Shown: positions 1-9,523 of the stretch, piece after piece
Position numbering within the stretch: the first letter of the stretch is position 1
Layout: every line of letters starts with the position of its first letter
Source: Sneathiella sedimenti
GTDB lineage: Bacteria > Pseudomonadota > Alphaproteobacteria > Sneathiellales > Sneathiellaceae
Assembly: GCF_017313765.1 (NCBI RefSeq)
Contig: NZ_JAFLNC010000005.1
Coordinates: 1-64,000, forward strand
DNA: 64,000 nucleotides
Direction of reading: 5' to 3'
Program-made: the position numbers and the translations under genes
The notes under the pieces: generated by a model
Told to the model about the DNA's origin: nothing
Database searches by the model: none
The model's input: only the letters and a program-made list of their open reading frames with translations

Positions 1-42
1 ACAGATGTTCCCGCCGGCGATTGAGGCAAAAAACAAAATTAA

Positions 43-119
<77 letters not shown>

Positions 120-129
120 AAACAAGCAG

Positions 130-654
130 TTACATACTTCTCGAAAAATCCGGCACCGCTCGTGTTGTCGCGGCTGTTTCTGTTGTGGCCTCGCCGTTCT
201 GCTCGATATCCTTGATCAGCCACTCCATTTCCCTGATTTCCCGGCGTTGGGCATCAATAATACTGTCGGCAAGTTCCCGGACCCTCAAATCCTTGATGCC
301 TGCCCGCTCACTGGTCAAGAGGGCGATGGAGTGGTGCGGGATCATGGCCCTCATATAGGAAGTGTCGTCAACGGTGATCTGGCTGCGCACAAGCCATAGC
401 GCAAGCGCAAAGACAAGAAAACTGCCTGCATAAATACCAATATTTACAGAGGTTTTCCGATACATATTCAACATAAAACTTAACATAATTACGGTCATTA
501 CCGTGCCCATGAGGCAGGTCATGTAGAAGCGTGTTTCGCTCCAGTATAGATGGCCGGGCTCATAAGTATTGAGATACATCAGGGCAAACATGAGAGCCAT
601 CGATGTGGCAATCATGGCGATAAATTTCCAGTATTTTGCAGGGCTTTCTTTCAT
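130..654 (-). CDS. DUF305 membrane protein
   Basis: The 174-residue product has three hydrophobic helices in its first ~100 residues, then a soluble tail with the DUF305-like signature MIPHHSIALL followed by a helix containing ADSIIDAQRREI. In the family the His pair after Met-Ile-Pro is thought to bind metal, often copper; that role is inferred here. I chose the ATG at 652-654 because GAGAG lies 8 nt upstream. A TTG at 693 would extend it by 13 residues but has no ribosome binding site. The gene points towards the tRNA and stands alone. Exact function is unknown. Confidence 0.8.
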   Translation of the reverse strand: MKESPAKYWKFIAMIATSMALMFALMYLNTYEPGHLYWSETRFYMTCLMGTVMTVIMLSFMLNMYRKTSVNIGIYAGSFLVFALALWLVRSQITVDDTSYMRAMIPHHSIALLTSERAGIKDLRVRELADSIIDAQRREIREMEWLIKDIEQNGEATTETAATTRAVPDFSRSM

Positions 655-958
655 CCGTTTCACTCTCTTTTGCAGGCGGTGTTTGTCAATCAACGCCGGT
701 AGAGTGCAAAAGTTCCAATGGTGGCAACGCGGGAGAAGGCCTCTAGGCTGTCAGCTGATGTCATTAAGGGGATATCCAGGCCACAGTTCCGGCTGCGATG
801 GATGGGCGAAAAATCGAACAGCGTTTCGTCACAAAAAAATTTTCGTGCCGGGCTTTTCACCCTTGCCGCCTTGCTATCATGAAAATGACATGCCTATAGT
901 AATAGCGACGAAAATTTAAGAATAGAATGATGCTCATAGGTGAAGCCGAAATATTGCC

Positions 959-2629
959 ATGAAAGAAATATCGACGAAACATCCAGGCGGAGTGGCTCTT
1001 CTTGCGGAGCCGATCCTGAACAAGGGCACGGCGTTTTCTGTTGAGGAACGGGAGAAATACGGCCTGCTTGGCCTGTTGCCGCCGCATGTTGAAACCCTGC
1101 CGGAACAGACGGACCGCGCGTACGAGGCACTCAAGGCGAAAGACACCGATCTCGAGCGGCATATCTATCTGCGGGCACTTCAGGACACGAATGAGGTGCT
1201 TTTCTATAATCTGGTGATCAGCCATGTGGCGGAGATGATGCCGCTGATCTATACCCCGGTGGTGGGCGAGGCCTGCGAGAAATTCAGCGAGATTTACCGA
1301 CGGCCGCGCGGCCTGTTTATCTCCTACCCGCAACGGGACGAGATCGACAGAATCCTCGACAACGCCATGAACGAGACGGTGAAGGCGATTGTCGTCACCG
1401 ACGGGGAACGTATTCTTGGCCTGGGTGATCAGGGAACCGGCGGCATGGGCATTCCCATCGGCAAGCTTGCGCTCTATACGGCGGCGGGCGGGGTGGACCC
1501 GTCCGTGACTCTGCCGATAATCCTTGATGTCGGCACGAATAACGAGGAACGGCTTAAGGATCCGCTCTATATTGGCTGGCGCGAAAAACGCATCAGCGGC
1601 GACGACTATTTCGAGTTTGTCGACCGGTTTGTGCAGGCGGTAAAACGCAAATGGCCGAATGTCCTTCTGCAATTTGAGGATTTCGCACAAGCGCATGCGG
1701 AACCCCTGCTCGCGAAATACCGCGATGAGCTCTGTACCTATAACGACGATATTCAGGGCACGGCCGCGGTGGCGGCGGGCACCTTGCTGGCGGCCTGCAA
1801 GATGCTGGGCAAACCGCTCTCGGCCCATCATATCGCCTTTCTCGGTGCCGGGTCGGCAGGCGCGGGGATTGCCGAGCAGCTAATCCGGATCATGAAGGAC
1901 GAGGGCCTGACCGACGCGGAAGCCCGCGAGCGGATCTATATGGTCGATCGCTACGGCTTGCTCCATAGTGAAATGGACGGCCTGATGGCGTTTCAGGAGC
2001 GCCTGGTCCAGGATCATGCGTCGGTAGCGTCCTGGTCGAGTTCCAGTGATGGCAGTGTCAGCCTTCTGGATGTGGTGAAGAATGGTATGCCGGGCATCCT
2101 GATTGGTGTATCGGGCCAGCATGGCCTGTTTTCCGAGCAGGTCGTTCGCGAGATGGCGAAGAATACAGAGCGCCCCATCATTTTTCCGCTCTCCAACCCG
2201 ACCTCGAAGGCGGAGGCCGTTCCCGCGGATATTCTGGAATGGACCGACGGCAAGGCGCTGATCGGGACGGGGAGCCCGTTCGCTCCGGTTACCTACAAGG
2301 GGCAGGTCCATCATATTGCCCAGAGCAACAATACCTATATTTTTCCGGGGGTTGGCCTTGGCGTTCTCGCTTCCGAGGCAACACGGGTGACGGATAACAT
2401 GTTCATGGCGTCATCCCAGGCGCTCGCCGATCTGTCGCCCGCGCTGAAAGACCCGGCGGCGCCCCTGTTGCCGCCTGTCTCCGATATCCGCGCCGTCAGC
2501 AGGGCGGTGGCGTTCGCGGTGGCCCGGCAGGCGGTTGCCGATAAGGTGGCGCCCGACCGGAGCGACGAAGAACTTGAACGATGTATTGACGCGGCGGTCT
2601 GGACACCCGTCTATAACAAACTCACCTGA
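959..2629 (+). CDS. maeA: NAD-dependent malic enzyme (oxidative decarboxylating)
   Basis: The 556-residue protein matches the long SfcA/MaeA-type malic enzyme that converts malate to pyruvate and CO2 in the cytosol. Visible landmarks are the N-terminal YGLLGLLPP motif, [11 protein letters not shown], the substrate loop [12 protein letters not shown], the metal-site stretch LLQFEDFAQ followed by [12 protein letters not shown], and the Rossmann motif [12 protein letters not shown]. The length is normal for the family (~560) and nothing is truncated. AGGTGA sits about 15 nt before the ATG, so the ribosome binding site is weak. It is followed after 26 bp by the VOC protein and may be co-transcribed with it. 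Confidence 0.95.
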   Translation: MKEISTKHPGGVALLAEPILNKGTAFSVEEREKYGLLGLLPPHVETLPEQTDRAYEALKAKDTDLERHIYLRALQDTNEVLFYNLVISHVAEMMPLIYTPVVGEACEKFSEIYRRPRGLFISYPQRDEIDRILDNAMNETVKAIVVTDGERILGLGDQGTGGMGIPIGKLALYTAAGGVDPSVTLPIILDVGTNNEERLKDPLYIGWREKRISGDDYFEFVDRFVQAVKRKWPNVLLQFEDFAQAHAEPLLAKYRDELCTYNDDIQGTAAVAAGTLLAACKMLGKPLSAHHIAFLGAGSAGAGIAEQLIRIMKDEGLTDAEARERIYMVDRYGLLHSEMDGLMAFQERLVQDHASVASWSSSSDGSVSLLDVVKNGMPGILIGVSGQHGLFSEQVVREMAKNTERPIIFPLSNPTSKAEAVPADILEWTDGKALIGTGSPFAPVTYKGQVHHIAQSNNTYIFPGVGLGVLASEATRVTDNMFMASSQALADLSPALKDPAAPLLPPVSDIRAVSRAVAFAVARQAVADKVAPDRSDEELERCIDAAVWTPVYNKLT

Positions 2630-2655
2630 GATACTGATTTACAGAGGGTTATTTC

Positions 2656-3903
2656 ATGGCATTTGATTACGCGGGCTATCAGCCGAAGGGGGACAAGAAG
2701 AATTCAGAGTTCTTCAATGAATTTCGCCAGCGGATTTACGAGCGGCGCAAATCCAGCGGGATCGAGGATCTGGTCGGCAATATGAAAAGCCTGGTGATGC
2801 AGGTGGAGCCGGGGACGAGTCTCGCGACGATGATCGAGCTTTATGAGATGACACCTTACCGCCATACAGCGAGCTATATCGGTGATACCCATAAATTTCA
2901 TGTGCTGCACAGCCGTCCGGTGTTTCCGGCCCTCATCCTGATGGAACCTTTGAGCGCGGCGTTCGAGGAGTATATCACCCGCGTCAACCGAATGTATCCG
3001 CTTTCGCGCGCAACCCCCCACAGCCGCTATGTCGGGGAGATCTACGAGAGCGTGAGCAATGATGAGGTCCGTAAAGCCCTTGAGGATCAGGCCGTTCGGT
3101 TCGAATATAGCGGAGAGGTGGAAAATCCCTTCTACGCGGCTGACGGGTTTCTTTTCACCATGCCGTCGGACTTCACCGGCAACCGGGTTGGTTACAGCGG
3201 CCTCAACTTCAATGATCCTGACAGCCTTGGTCTTGGTGGGCGCTATGCACTGACGGCGGCGGATCAGGCGAAGCTTGATGAGGCGGCGGACTTTGCCGAG
3301 GCTTCGGGGGTCGGGGAGCTTCTTCTCGGGGTGGATCATATGGCGACCCGTATACTCGCGGCGGATCGCGAGGATGCCATTCTCGAATTCCTCACCCAGG
3401 TGCCCTATTATTTCTGGGGCGCATACAACATCATGGACATGAATTCCTCGACCAACGTCAACCGGAACGGGTCGGTGATGGATGACAAGCTCTCCCCGGC
3501 GAAGGTATTCACGGCAAACAATACACCGTCATTCGTCAATTCCTTCGAGAACAAGCCCATGCCGACGGAGACGTTCGTACGTAACTACGGTCGGCGGATG
3601 CATCATATCGCGATCGAGGTGCAGGACGGCGATCATGCGGCGGGCGAGAAAAATGTCGATTTTGTTGTCGGTACCCTGAAGGAAAAGGGGGTGGACTTCC
3701 TCGCCCATGTGGTCGGGGAATGCAAGGATGAGCCGAACCTGAAACAGATATTCTCGAAGCATTCGAAAAACACCATCCTGATCACGGAATATGTGGAACG
3801 GTGCCACGGCTTTGACGGCTTCTTCACCAAGGATAATGTTGCCGCCCTGACCGAAGCGGCGGGACAGGACGAGCAATTCAAGCATGGACAGGTCTTCGAC
3901 TGA
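2656..3903 (+). CDS. VOC-superfamily, HPPD-like non-haem iron protein
   Basis: The 415-residue protein has a C-terminal half resembling the catalytic half of 4-hydroxyphenylpyruvate dioxygenase. Three residues fit the two-His one-Glu iron triad of that fold: H228 in GVDHMATR, H316 or H317 in RRMHHIAIEV, and E378 in ILITEYVER, followed by a GFFTKDN segment like the HPPD C-terminal helix. The N-terminal ~200 residues do not look like a clean VOC repeat. It lies 26 bp after malic enzyme and 56 bp before an FMN oxidoreductase. Dioxygenase chemistry is inferred; the substrate is unknown and I would not call it HPPD itself. The ribosome binding site is AGAGGG upstream of the ATG. Confidence 0.7.
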   Translation: MAFDYAGYQPKGDKKNSEFFNEFRQRIYERRKSSGIEDLVGNMKSLVMQVEPGTSLATMIELYEMTPYRHTASYIGDTHKFHVLHSRPVFPALILMEPLSAAFEEYITRVNRMYPLSRATPHSRYVGEIYESVSNDEVRKALEDQAVRFEYSGEVENPFYAADGFLFTMPSDFTGNRVGYSGLNFNDPDSLGLGGRYALTAADQAKLDEAADFAEASGVGELLLGVDHMATRILAADREDAILEFLTQVPYYFWGAYNIMDMNSSTNVNRNGSVMDDKLSPAKVFTANNTPSFVNSFENKPMPTETFVRNYGRRMHHIAIEVQDGDHAAGEKNVDFVVGTLKEKGVDFLAHVVGECKDEPNLKQIFSKHSKNTILITEYVERCHGFDGFFTKDNVAALTEAAGQDEQFKHGQVFD

Positions 3904-3917
3904 CGGGTTAATTTCAG

Positions 3918-3952
3918 AAACTAAAACTAAAACTAAAACAGGGACAGGGACG
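3918..3952 (+). repeat. Tandem hexamer tracts before the FMN oxidoreductase
   Basis: The 56-bp gap contains about three and a half copies of the hexamer AAAACT (3918-3939) followed directly by two copies of GGGACA (last base changed). The GGGAC units are the only Shine-Dalgarno-like sequence for the ATG at 3960. Copy-number change would move the spacing between the upstream stop and this ribosome binding site. Confidence 0.7.
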
Positions 3953-3959
3953 GCGCAAA

Positions 3960-5537
3960 ATGGCTCGTAATATCTTTTTCGGAATATCCGCCGTAGGATT
4001 ACTCCTGATATTTCTCGTGCAGTTTTTCTGGCCACCGATCCTTCACCTTCTCTGGCTGTTGGTCCCCTATATCCTGCTCGGCCTGTATGACATGCATTAC
4101 GCGAACCATAATGTGTTGCGTAACTACCCGGTCGTCGGGCATTTACGCTATGCCCTTGAGTTTATCAGCCCGGAAATCCAGCAGTATTTTATCGAGACCA
4201 ATGAAAGCGGACGGCCCTATAACCGGATGCAGCGCAACCTTGTCTATGCGCGCGCGAATAAAGGACTGGACACGCAGCCCTTCGGGACGCAGTGGGATAT
4301 CCGCGATGTCGGTTATCAGCGGGCGAGCCATTCATTGATGCCCAAGCATGTCGCGCCGGAAAAGGCGCGCGTTCTGGTCGGGGGTCCGCAGTGCAAGAAG
4401 CCCTATAATGCCTCTCGTCTCAATATCTCCGCCATGAGCTTTGGGGCCCTTAGCCCGAATGCGATCCATGCCCTGAATGCCGGGGCAAAACGCGGCGGGT
4501 TTGCCCACAACACCGGGGAAGGGGGGCTCAGCCCCTATCATCTGGCGGGCGGCGGCGACATTGTCTGGCAGATCGGCACGGGATATTTTGGCTGCCGTAC
4601 GGCAGAGGGCAATTTCGACCCCGAGAAATTTAAGGCAAATGCCAACCGTGACGTGGTCAAGATGATCGAAATCAAGCTGAGCCAGGGAGCCAAGCCGGCC
4701 CATGGCGGCGTGCTGCCCGCGGCCAAGGTGGATGAGGAAATCTCCAGAATTCGGGGCGTTCCCATGGGCAAGGATGTTCTTTCGCCACCGGCCCATTCCG
4801 CCTTCTCCTCGCCGGAAGGGCTGCTGCAATTCGTTGAGGACCTGCGCACCATGACCGAAGGCAAGCCCGTTGGGTTCAAGCTCTGTATTGGGCGCCGGAG
4901 CGAGTTTATGGGCATTTGCAAGGCCATGCTGAAAACCGGCATCCTGCCTGATTTCATCACCGTCGACGGGGCAGAGGGAGGCACCGGCGCTGCGCCGCTT
5001 GAATTTTCAAATCGTCTTGGGGTTCCCATCGATGAGGCGCTGATCTTTGTTCATAACTGCCTTGTCGGGATTGGGCTCAGAAAAGATATCCGCATCATCG
5101 CCAGCGGCAAGGTTGTCACCGGTTTCGACCTGATGGAGAAAATTGCCCTCGGCGCGGATATGTGCAATGTCGCGCGGCCGATGATGTTCGCGCTTGGCTG
5201 CATCCAGTCGCTCCGCTGCAATACAAATACCTGCCCGACCGGGATTGCCACCCAGGATCGCATTCGTGCCCGCGCCGTGGATGTCGCGACCCGGCAGGAG
5301 CATGTGGCCAACTATCACAACGCGACGATCGAGAGTTTCCGCGAGCTTCTTGGCGCCATCGGTCTGGATGACCCCGAAGACCTGACCCCGCACCATATCT
5401 ATCAGCGGGTCGCGGATCACACGGAACGGGCGACAGACGAGATCTATGATTATCTCGACGAGCGGGAGCTCCTGTCAGAGACGATCCGCCCGTCCTACCG
5501 CGATGACTGGCAGAGCGCCCGCGCCGAGGCTTTCTAG
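3960..5537 (+). CDS. FMN-binding glutamate-synthase-family protein, membrane-anchored
   Basis: The 525-residue protein belongs to the GltB FMN-domain family that lacks the amidotransferase part. Two hydrophobic helices lie in residues ~5-45, then the FMN barrel with SAMSFGALSPNAIHALN, HNTGEGGLSPYH and TVDGAEGGTGAAPLEF. A Cys triad (C414, C420, C425 in CIQSLRCNTNTCPTG) matches the 3Fe-4S ligands of glutamate synthase. Without a glutaminase domain it cannot be a whole glutamate synthase; stand-alone family members are poorly characterised. The stop overlaps the convergent ClC gene through the palindrome CTAG. It needs Fe-S clusters, as supplied by the suf operon near 50 kb. Confidence 0.88.
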   Translation: MARNIFFGISAVGLLLIFLVQFFWPPILHLLWLLVPYILLGLYDMHYANHNVLRNYPVVGHLRYALEFISPEIQQYFIETNESGRPYNRMQRNLVYARANKGLDTQPFGTQWDIRDVGYQRASHSLMPKHVAPEKARVLVGGPQCKKPYNASRLNISAMSFGALSPNAIHALNAGAKRGGFAHNTGEGGLSPYHLAGGGDIVWQIGTGYFGCRTAEGNFDPEKFKANANRDVVKMIEIKLSQGAKPAHGGVLPAAKVDEEISRIRGVPMGKDVLSPPAHSAFSSPEGLLQFVEDLRTMTEGKPVGFKLCIGRRSEFMGICKAMLKTGILPDFITVDGAEGGTGAAPLEFSNRLGVPIDEALIFVHNCLVGIGLRKDIRIIASGKVVTGFDLMEKIALGADMCNVARPMMFALGCIQSLRCNTNTCPTGIATQDRIRARAVDVATRQEHVANYHNATIESFRELLGAIGLDDPEDLTPHHIYQRVADHTERATDEIYDYLDERELLSETIRPSYRDDWQSARAEAF

Positions 5538-7261
5538 GCTTTTTGCAGGATTGCCGCATCCTTCAGCGTGTTCGATATTTCCGTCACGGTGACCACCCCG
5601 ACGATATCCGCCGCCATTTTGGCGTCCGGTGCGGTGGAGACAAGGGCGAATTCCGCCTTTTGATCCTTTAGCTGTTGCAGCACATCAACCATACCCAATG
5701 CCTCTGGGACAACCAGATATTTCCCCGGTGCACCGACAGAGAGGGGTTCCTCAGGCCGGCTTTTATCGACAAAGCGCTGTTCGGCGACCGAAACTCGACC
5801 CTCTCGCGTCCAGATCACGATACCGGGGCTGTCCGGGGGCGTTTCCCCTTCAGGCAGGGTCGTGAAGTTGCGTGTCATGATATCCTTGATTTCTTTTGCG
5901 GCGAGAAAGGCGGATGTCATCCCTTCCGGTACCGAACGGCCACGCCGGTTGAGCTTCAGGGTATAGATACTGGCGGGGGACAGATGACGGCGCACCGCAT
6001 AGGCCGCAGCTGTTGTAAGAACCGTTGGCAGCACGGTGTTATGATCGCCGGTCATCTCCGCCAGCATCACGACGCTTGTAAAGACCGCGCCGGTAGTGGA
6101 CCCGATCATCGCCGCCATCCCGGCAATCGCGAATACCGTGATCCCGACTTCAAGCCCCGGAAAGATCATATGCATGACGCTGCCGAAGGCCGCGCCAAGT
6201 GTTGCACCCATGAACAGGGACGGGGAGAACACGCCGCCGGAGGCGCCTGAACCGAGCGTTAGGCAGGTCGCGACCATTTTCAGCGCAAACAGCAGCAGCA
6301 GAAACCACGGATCGGAGAGGGCGCTTGTCAGCACATCAAGGATGGTCGCATAACCGACGCCCTGCACATAGAAGTGCCCGGCATACAGCTGCATTACATA
6401 GATCATCACTCCGACGACCGCCATGCCAAGCATGTGCCGGCTGTAATAGTTACCGGGCATCGCGTCGAACTTGTCTTCCGCCCAGTAGATCGCCCGGATG
6501 AAGACAGTCGCTGCAACACCGCAGATCAGGCCAAAGGGCAGGAACAGGATCAGGCCCCAGTTCGCGCCGATCCCGAAGTCCGGAATTTGCAGCGCCGGCA
6601 CATCGAAGCTCGGGGTCATGCTCAGGAGCTGGCGGCCGATATAGGTCGCCAGAATGGTCGAGGTAACAACGAGGAGAATGCTCTGCGCGCTGACCGAGAC
6701 CAGTAACAGCTCGACCGCGAACAAGATGCCGCCAAGCGGCGCGTTGAAGGTGGCCGCGATCCCGGCGCCCGCGCCAGCCGCCACCAGAATGATCCGTTGA
6801 CGGGGCGGCATGGCAATCCAGCTGCCCATCATCGATCCGAAGGTCGCCCCGATCTGGATGATCGGCCCTTCGCGGCCGATGGCCCCGCCGCTACCGATGG
6901 AAAGGGCGGAGGCGAGGGATTTGACGACAACCACGACAGGCCGGATATGTCCCCCGTTATAATAGATGGCGTCCATCACCTCCGGCACGCCATGGCCCTT
7001 GGCCTCCGGCGCAAAGGTCTTGACCAGCCAGGCGACACCGACCGCCCCGATGACCGGGACAAGGATCACCCAGATGCCCCAGACATCGGTGGGGGTATGG
7101 ACATTGGCATCATAATGAAGGCTGAATTGTCCAAGAAACAGAAGGTTGTGAAACAAGCCAATCAACAATCGGAATATCCAGGCACCAATACCAGCGATAA
7201 CACCGATAAAGACGGCAAGCACACATAGTAACACAATACTGCGGTTTTCAGTCTCCGGCAC
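5534..7261 (-). CDS. ClC-type chloride channel/antiporter with C-terminal CBS region
   Basis: The 575-residue protein carries the ClC signatures GSGGAIGREGPIIQIGA (selectivity filter GREGP) and GSGASGGVFSPSLFMGA, with about ten hydrophobic helices over residues 10-420. The C-terminal ~130 residues include two segments resembling CBS halves (around IKDIMTRNF and VVTVTEISNTL). The start is GTG at 7259-7261, preceded by GGGAGA at a good distance; the MPETENRS start fits the first helix. Family members move Cl- or exchange Cl- for H+. The gene diverges from the EEP hydrolase across 171 bp and converges on the FMN enzyme. Confidence 0.92.
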   Translation of the reverse strand: MPETENRSIVLLCVLAVFIGVIAGIGAWIFRLLIGLFHNLLFLGQFSLHYDANVHTPTDVWGIWVILVPVIGAVGVAWLVKTFAPEAKGHGVPEVMDAIYYNGGHIRPVVVVVKSLASALSIGSGGAIGREGPIIQIGATFGSMMGSWIAMPPRQRIILVAAGAGAGIAATFNAPLGGILFAVELLLVSVSAQSILLVVTSTILATYIGRQLLSMTPSFDVPALQIPDFGIGANWGLILFLPFGLICGVAATVFIRAIYWAEDKFDAMPGNYYSRHMLGMAVVGVMIYVMQLYAGHFYVQGVGYATILDVLTSALSDPWFLLLLFALKMVATCLTLGSGASGGVFSPSLFMGATLGAAFGSVMHMIFPGLEVGITVFAIAGMAAMIGSTTGAVFTSVVMLAEMTGDHNTVLPTVLTTAAAYAVRRHLSPASIYTLKLNRRGRSVPEGMTSAFLAAKEIKDIMTRNFTTLPEGETPPDSPGIVIWTREGRVSVAEQRFVDKSRPEEPLSVGAPGKYLVVPEALGMVDVLQQLKDQKAEFALVSTAPDAKMAADIVGVVTVTEISNTLKDAAILQKA

Positions 7262-7432
7262 TTACATCTCCCTTAATGCTCTGTTTTTTCGTCAACATTA
7301 TATTTTGGCCTTGGAAATACAGTATTAATCCAGTTTACACACGCTAAATCTTTGGGATTTATTGTTCTTTCTGCTAATTTTTTTGAAAAAGTGCCTGCTA
7401 TGTTACGCATATGTTGAGTCAGAGGAGAGAAA

Positions 7433-8422
7433 ATGTCTGAACCCTTACCATCCTGGCGAGAGACGACCGTGCCGGTTCCTGTTGCCAGCGAGATGGAGAC
7501 CCTGCGCCAGACCCTCGATCTCGATGTTCCACCAAAGCGCGACGTCAGCCGCAACCTGCTGATCGCGACCTGGAATATCAAGGCCTTTTCCTCGCTGACC
7601 GAAAAATGGCTGGCGGATGATAACGACAGCCCGAAGCGGGACTATCGCGGTCTCTGGGCAATTACCGAGATAATCTCGCGGTTTGATGTAATTGCCCTGC
7701 AGGAAATCAAGGGGGACCTGAAGGCATTACGAACAATGATGAAAACGTTGGGCCCGGACTGGCAGTTCCTGATGACCGATGTCACCCGCGGAGATGCGGG
7801 CAATAGCGAACGGATGGGATTTATTTTCGACAGCCGCCGCGTCCGGCTTTCAGGGCTTGCTGGCGAGCTGGTAATCCCTGAGGATGGAGTCATTGGCAGT
7901 GGCGCGTTGCAGAGGCAGTTTGCCCGCACGCCCTATGCGGTCAGTTTTATCGCCGGCAAGGATACCTTTATCCTGACCACCCTGCATGTGGATTTCGGCG
8001 CCGACTCCGCGGGACGCATCCCGGAACTGAAAGGCATTGCCGACTGGCTCTATGAGTGGGCCGGGCAGGCAAATGCCTACGGGCAGAACTTTATCGCGCT
8101 TGGTGATTTCAATATCGACCGTCATGGCGACGCGCTCTGGCAGGCCTTCACCAGCACGGGCCTGACTGTACCGCCGGAATTGCACGCGGTGAGAAGATCC
8201 ATCTTTGCGAAAGACAACGATCCGCAGCTCAATAAATATTATGATCAGCTGGCCTGGTTCGAAAGCGGCGGCAAGCGGAAGCTCAACCTTGAATATGTGA
8301 CGGCGGGCAGTTTCGATTTCGTGCCGCTCCTTTATACGGAAACGGATTTCACCAATGCCTCGAAACAGCACCGCCTGTCAGATCATTATCCGCTCTGGGC
8401 GGAGTTCAACTGCCGGAGCTGA
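7433..8422 (+). CDS. Endonuclease/exonuclease/phosphatase (EEP) family protein
   Basis: The 329-residue protein has the EEP fold motifs in order: ATWNIKAF near residue 45, DVIALQEIKGD (metal-binding Glu) near 85, TLHVDFG, ALGDFNIDRHGD (catalytic Asp/Asn) near 225, and RLSDHYPLWAEF (SDH motif) near the C-terminus. This is the complete Mg-dependent phosphoesterase set. Substrate could be DNA, a phospholipid or an inositol phosphate; no signal peptide is obvious, so a cytosolic enzyme is likelier. GAGGAGAG precedes the ATG. It ends 3 bp before the convergent aldo/keto reductase. Confidence 0.88.
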   Translation: MSEPLPSWRETTVPVPVASEMETLRQTLDLDVPPKRDVSRNLLIATWNIKAFSSLTEKWLADDNDSPKRDYRGLWAITEIISRFDVIALQEIKGDLKALRTMMKTLGPDWQFLMTDVTRGDAGNSERMGFIFDSRRVRLSGLAGELVIPEDGVIGSGALQRQFARTPYAVSFIAGKDTFILTTLHVDFGADSAGRIPELKGIADWLYEWAGQANAYGQNFIALGDFNIDRHGDALWQAFTSTGLTVPPELHAVRRSIFAKDNDPQLNKYYDQLAWFESGGKRKLNLEYVTAGSFDFVPLLYTETDFTNASKQHRLSDHYPLWAEFNCRS

Positions 8423-8425
8423 CGC

Positions 8426-9418
8426 CTAGCCATAGACTGCCGTCCCCCAAAGCTGGTTATGGCTATAACGGGCCCCATGGGCAAAACCGAGGGGGAGGAT
8501 CTTCTCGATCTCCGCAAGGTCGGCGGCCGTAAGGTTCATGGCGTCCGCCTCCGCGCATTCCTGCATATGATCGGCACTCCGGGTGCCGGGGATCGGGATC
8601 ATGTCGCCGTCCTGTGCCAGCACCCAGGCGATGGCGAGCGTTGCCGGGGAGACGCCCTTGTCGGCGGCCAGGGCGTTGAAGGGCTCGATCGCCTTCATAT
8701 TGAAGGTGAAGTTCGGCTCGACAAAGCGGGGATTGTTCTTGCGGAAATCCGTGTCGGAGAAGGTTGCGGGATCGAGGGGTTTCCTGCTGAAAATACCCCG
8801 CCCGACGGGAGAGAAGGGAACGAAGGTCACGCCAAGATCCCGGCAGGCCTGAACCATGCCCAGCTCCGGCAGGCGGGTCCAGATGGAATACTCACTCTGC
8901 ACCGCCATTACCGGATGGACTGCATGGGCGCGGCGCAGGGTGGCGGGCGCAATCTCGGAAAAGCCGAAACCGCCGATCTTGCCCTCCTTCTTGAACTTGA
9001 CCAGGGTTTCCACCACTTCCTCGACCGGGCGGCTCTGGTCCTGCCGATGGATGTAGTAGAGGTCGACATACTCGACACCAAGACGCTTAAGTGATTTCTC
9101 AAGTTCACCGCGTAAATATGCCTCACTGTTATCAAATGTGCGTTCCGTCGCGCCGGGTTCGCGCTTGATGCCGCCCTTTGTCGCGATCTTGAAGAAATTC
9201 GGGTGATCCTTGATAAAGGCCCCGATAACTTCTTCCGATTTCCCCGCGCCATAGACATTGGAGGTATCGAGGAAATCCACCCCGAGATCCATCGCCTTGG
9301 CCAGCGTCGCATGGCTTTCCGTGATGTCCGTTGCCCCGTAAAAACCTGCAAAACTCATACAGCCAAGGCCCACAGCCCCCACCATCAGTCCGTCATTTCC
9401 AAGCGGTCGCTTCTGCAT
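8426..9418 (-). CDS. Aldo/keto reductase
   Basis: The 330-residue (alpha/beta)8 barrel protein shows the full catalytic tetrad of the family: D51, Y56 (DTSNVYG), K81 (IATKGG) and H124 (YYIHRQD). The C-terminal IPIPGTRSADHMQEC segment is the NADPH phosphate-binding loop. It resembles the YajO/Tas/AKR13-like group of NADPH-dependent carbonyl reductases; the natural substrate is not evident. AAGGAAG lies ahead of the ATG at 9418. It diverges from the thioredoxin-fold isomerase across about 105 bp, so the two may share a control region. Confidence 0.93.
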   Translation of the reverse strand: MQKRPLGNDGLMVGAVGLGCMSFAGFYGATDITESHATLAKAMDLGVDFLDTSNVYGAGKSEEVIGAFIKDHPNFFKIATKGGIKREPGATERTFDNSEAYLRGELEKSLKRLGVEYVDLYYIHRQDQSRPVEEVVETLVKFKKEGKIGGFGFSEIAPATLRRAHAVHPVMAVQSEYSIWTRLPELGMVQACRDLGVTFVPFSPVGRGIFSRKPLDPATFSDTDFRKNNPRFVEPNFTFNMKAIEPFNALAADKGVSPATLAIAWVLAQDGDMIPIPGTRSADHMQECAEADAMNLTAADLAEIEKILPLGFAHGARYSHNQLWGTAVYG

Positions 9419-9523
9419 ATAACAACTTCCTTTTTTTCAGCGTCTTGTTTTTTATCCAATAATGTTACTATGTTAGGATCACGGCGCAAGCGGTTAAAAA
9501 AATAAATAGAAGGGACCGACCCC

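Noticed and set aside
857-1831. Long open frame antisense to the malic enzyme gene (324 codons)
   Set aside because: It lies entirely opposite a conserved gene with full family motifs, has Arg/His-rich shadow composition and no ribosome binding site.
3930-3952. CRISPR-like repeat interpretation of the hexamer tracts
   Set aside because: The units are 6 bp, contiguous and without spacers; no cas gene occurs in the window.
6374-7228. Open frames (6374-6706 and 6797-7228) on the plus strand inside the ClC gene
   Set aside because: They are reverse-strand shadows of conserved ClC sequence, rich in Asp/His/Arg, without start signals.
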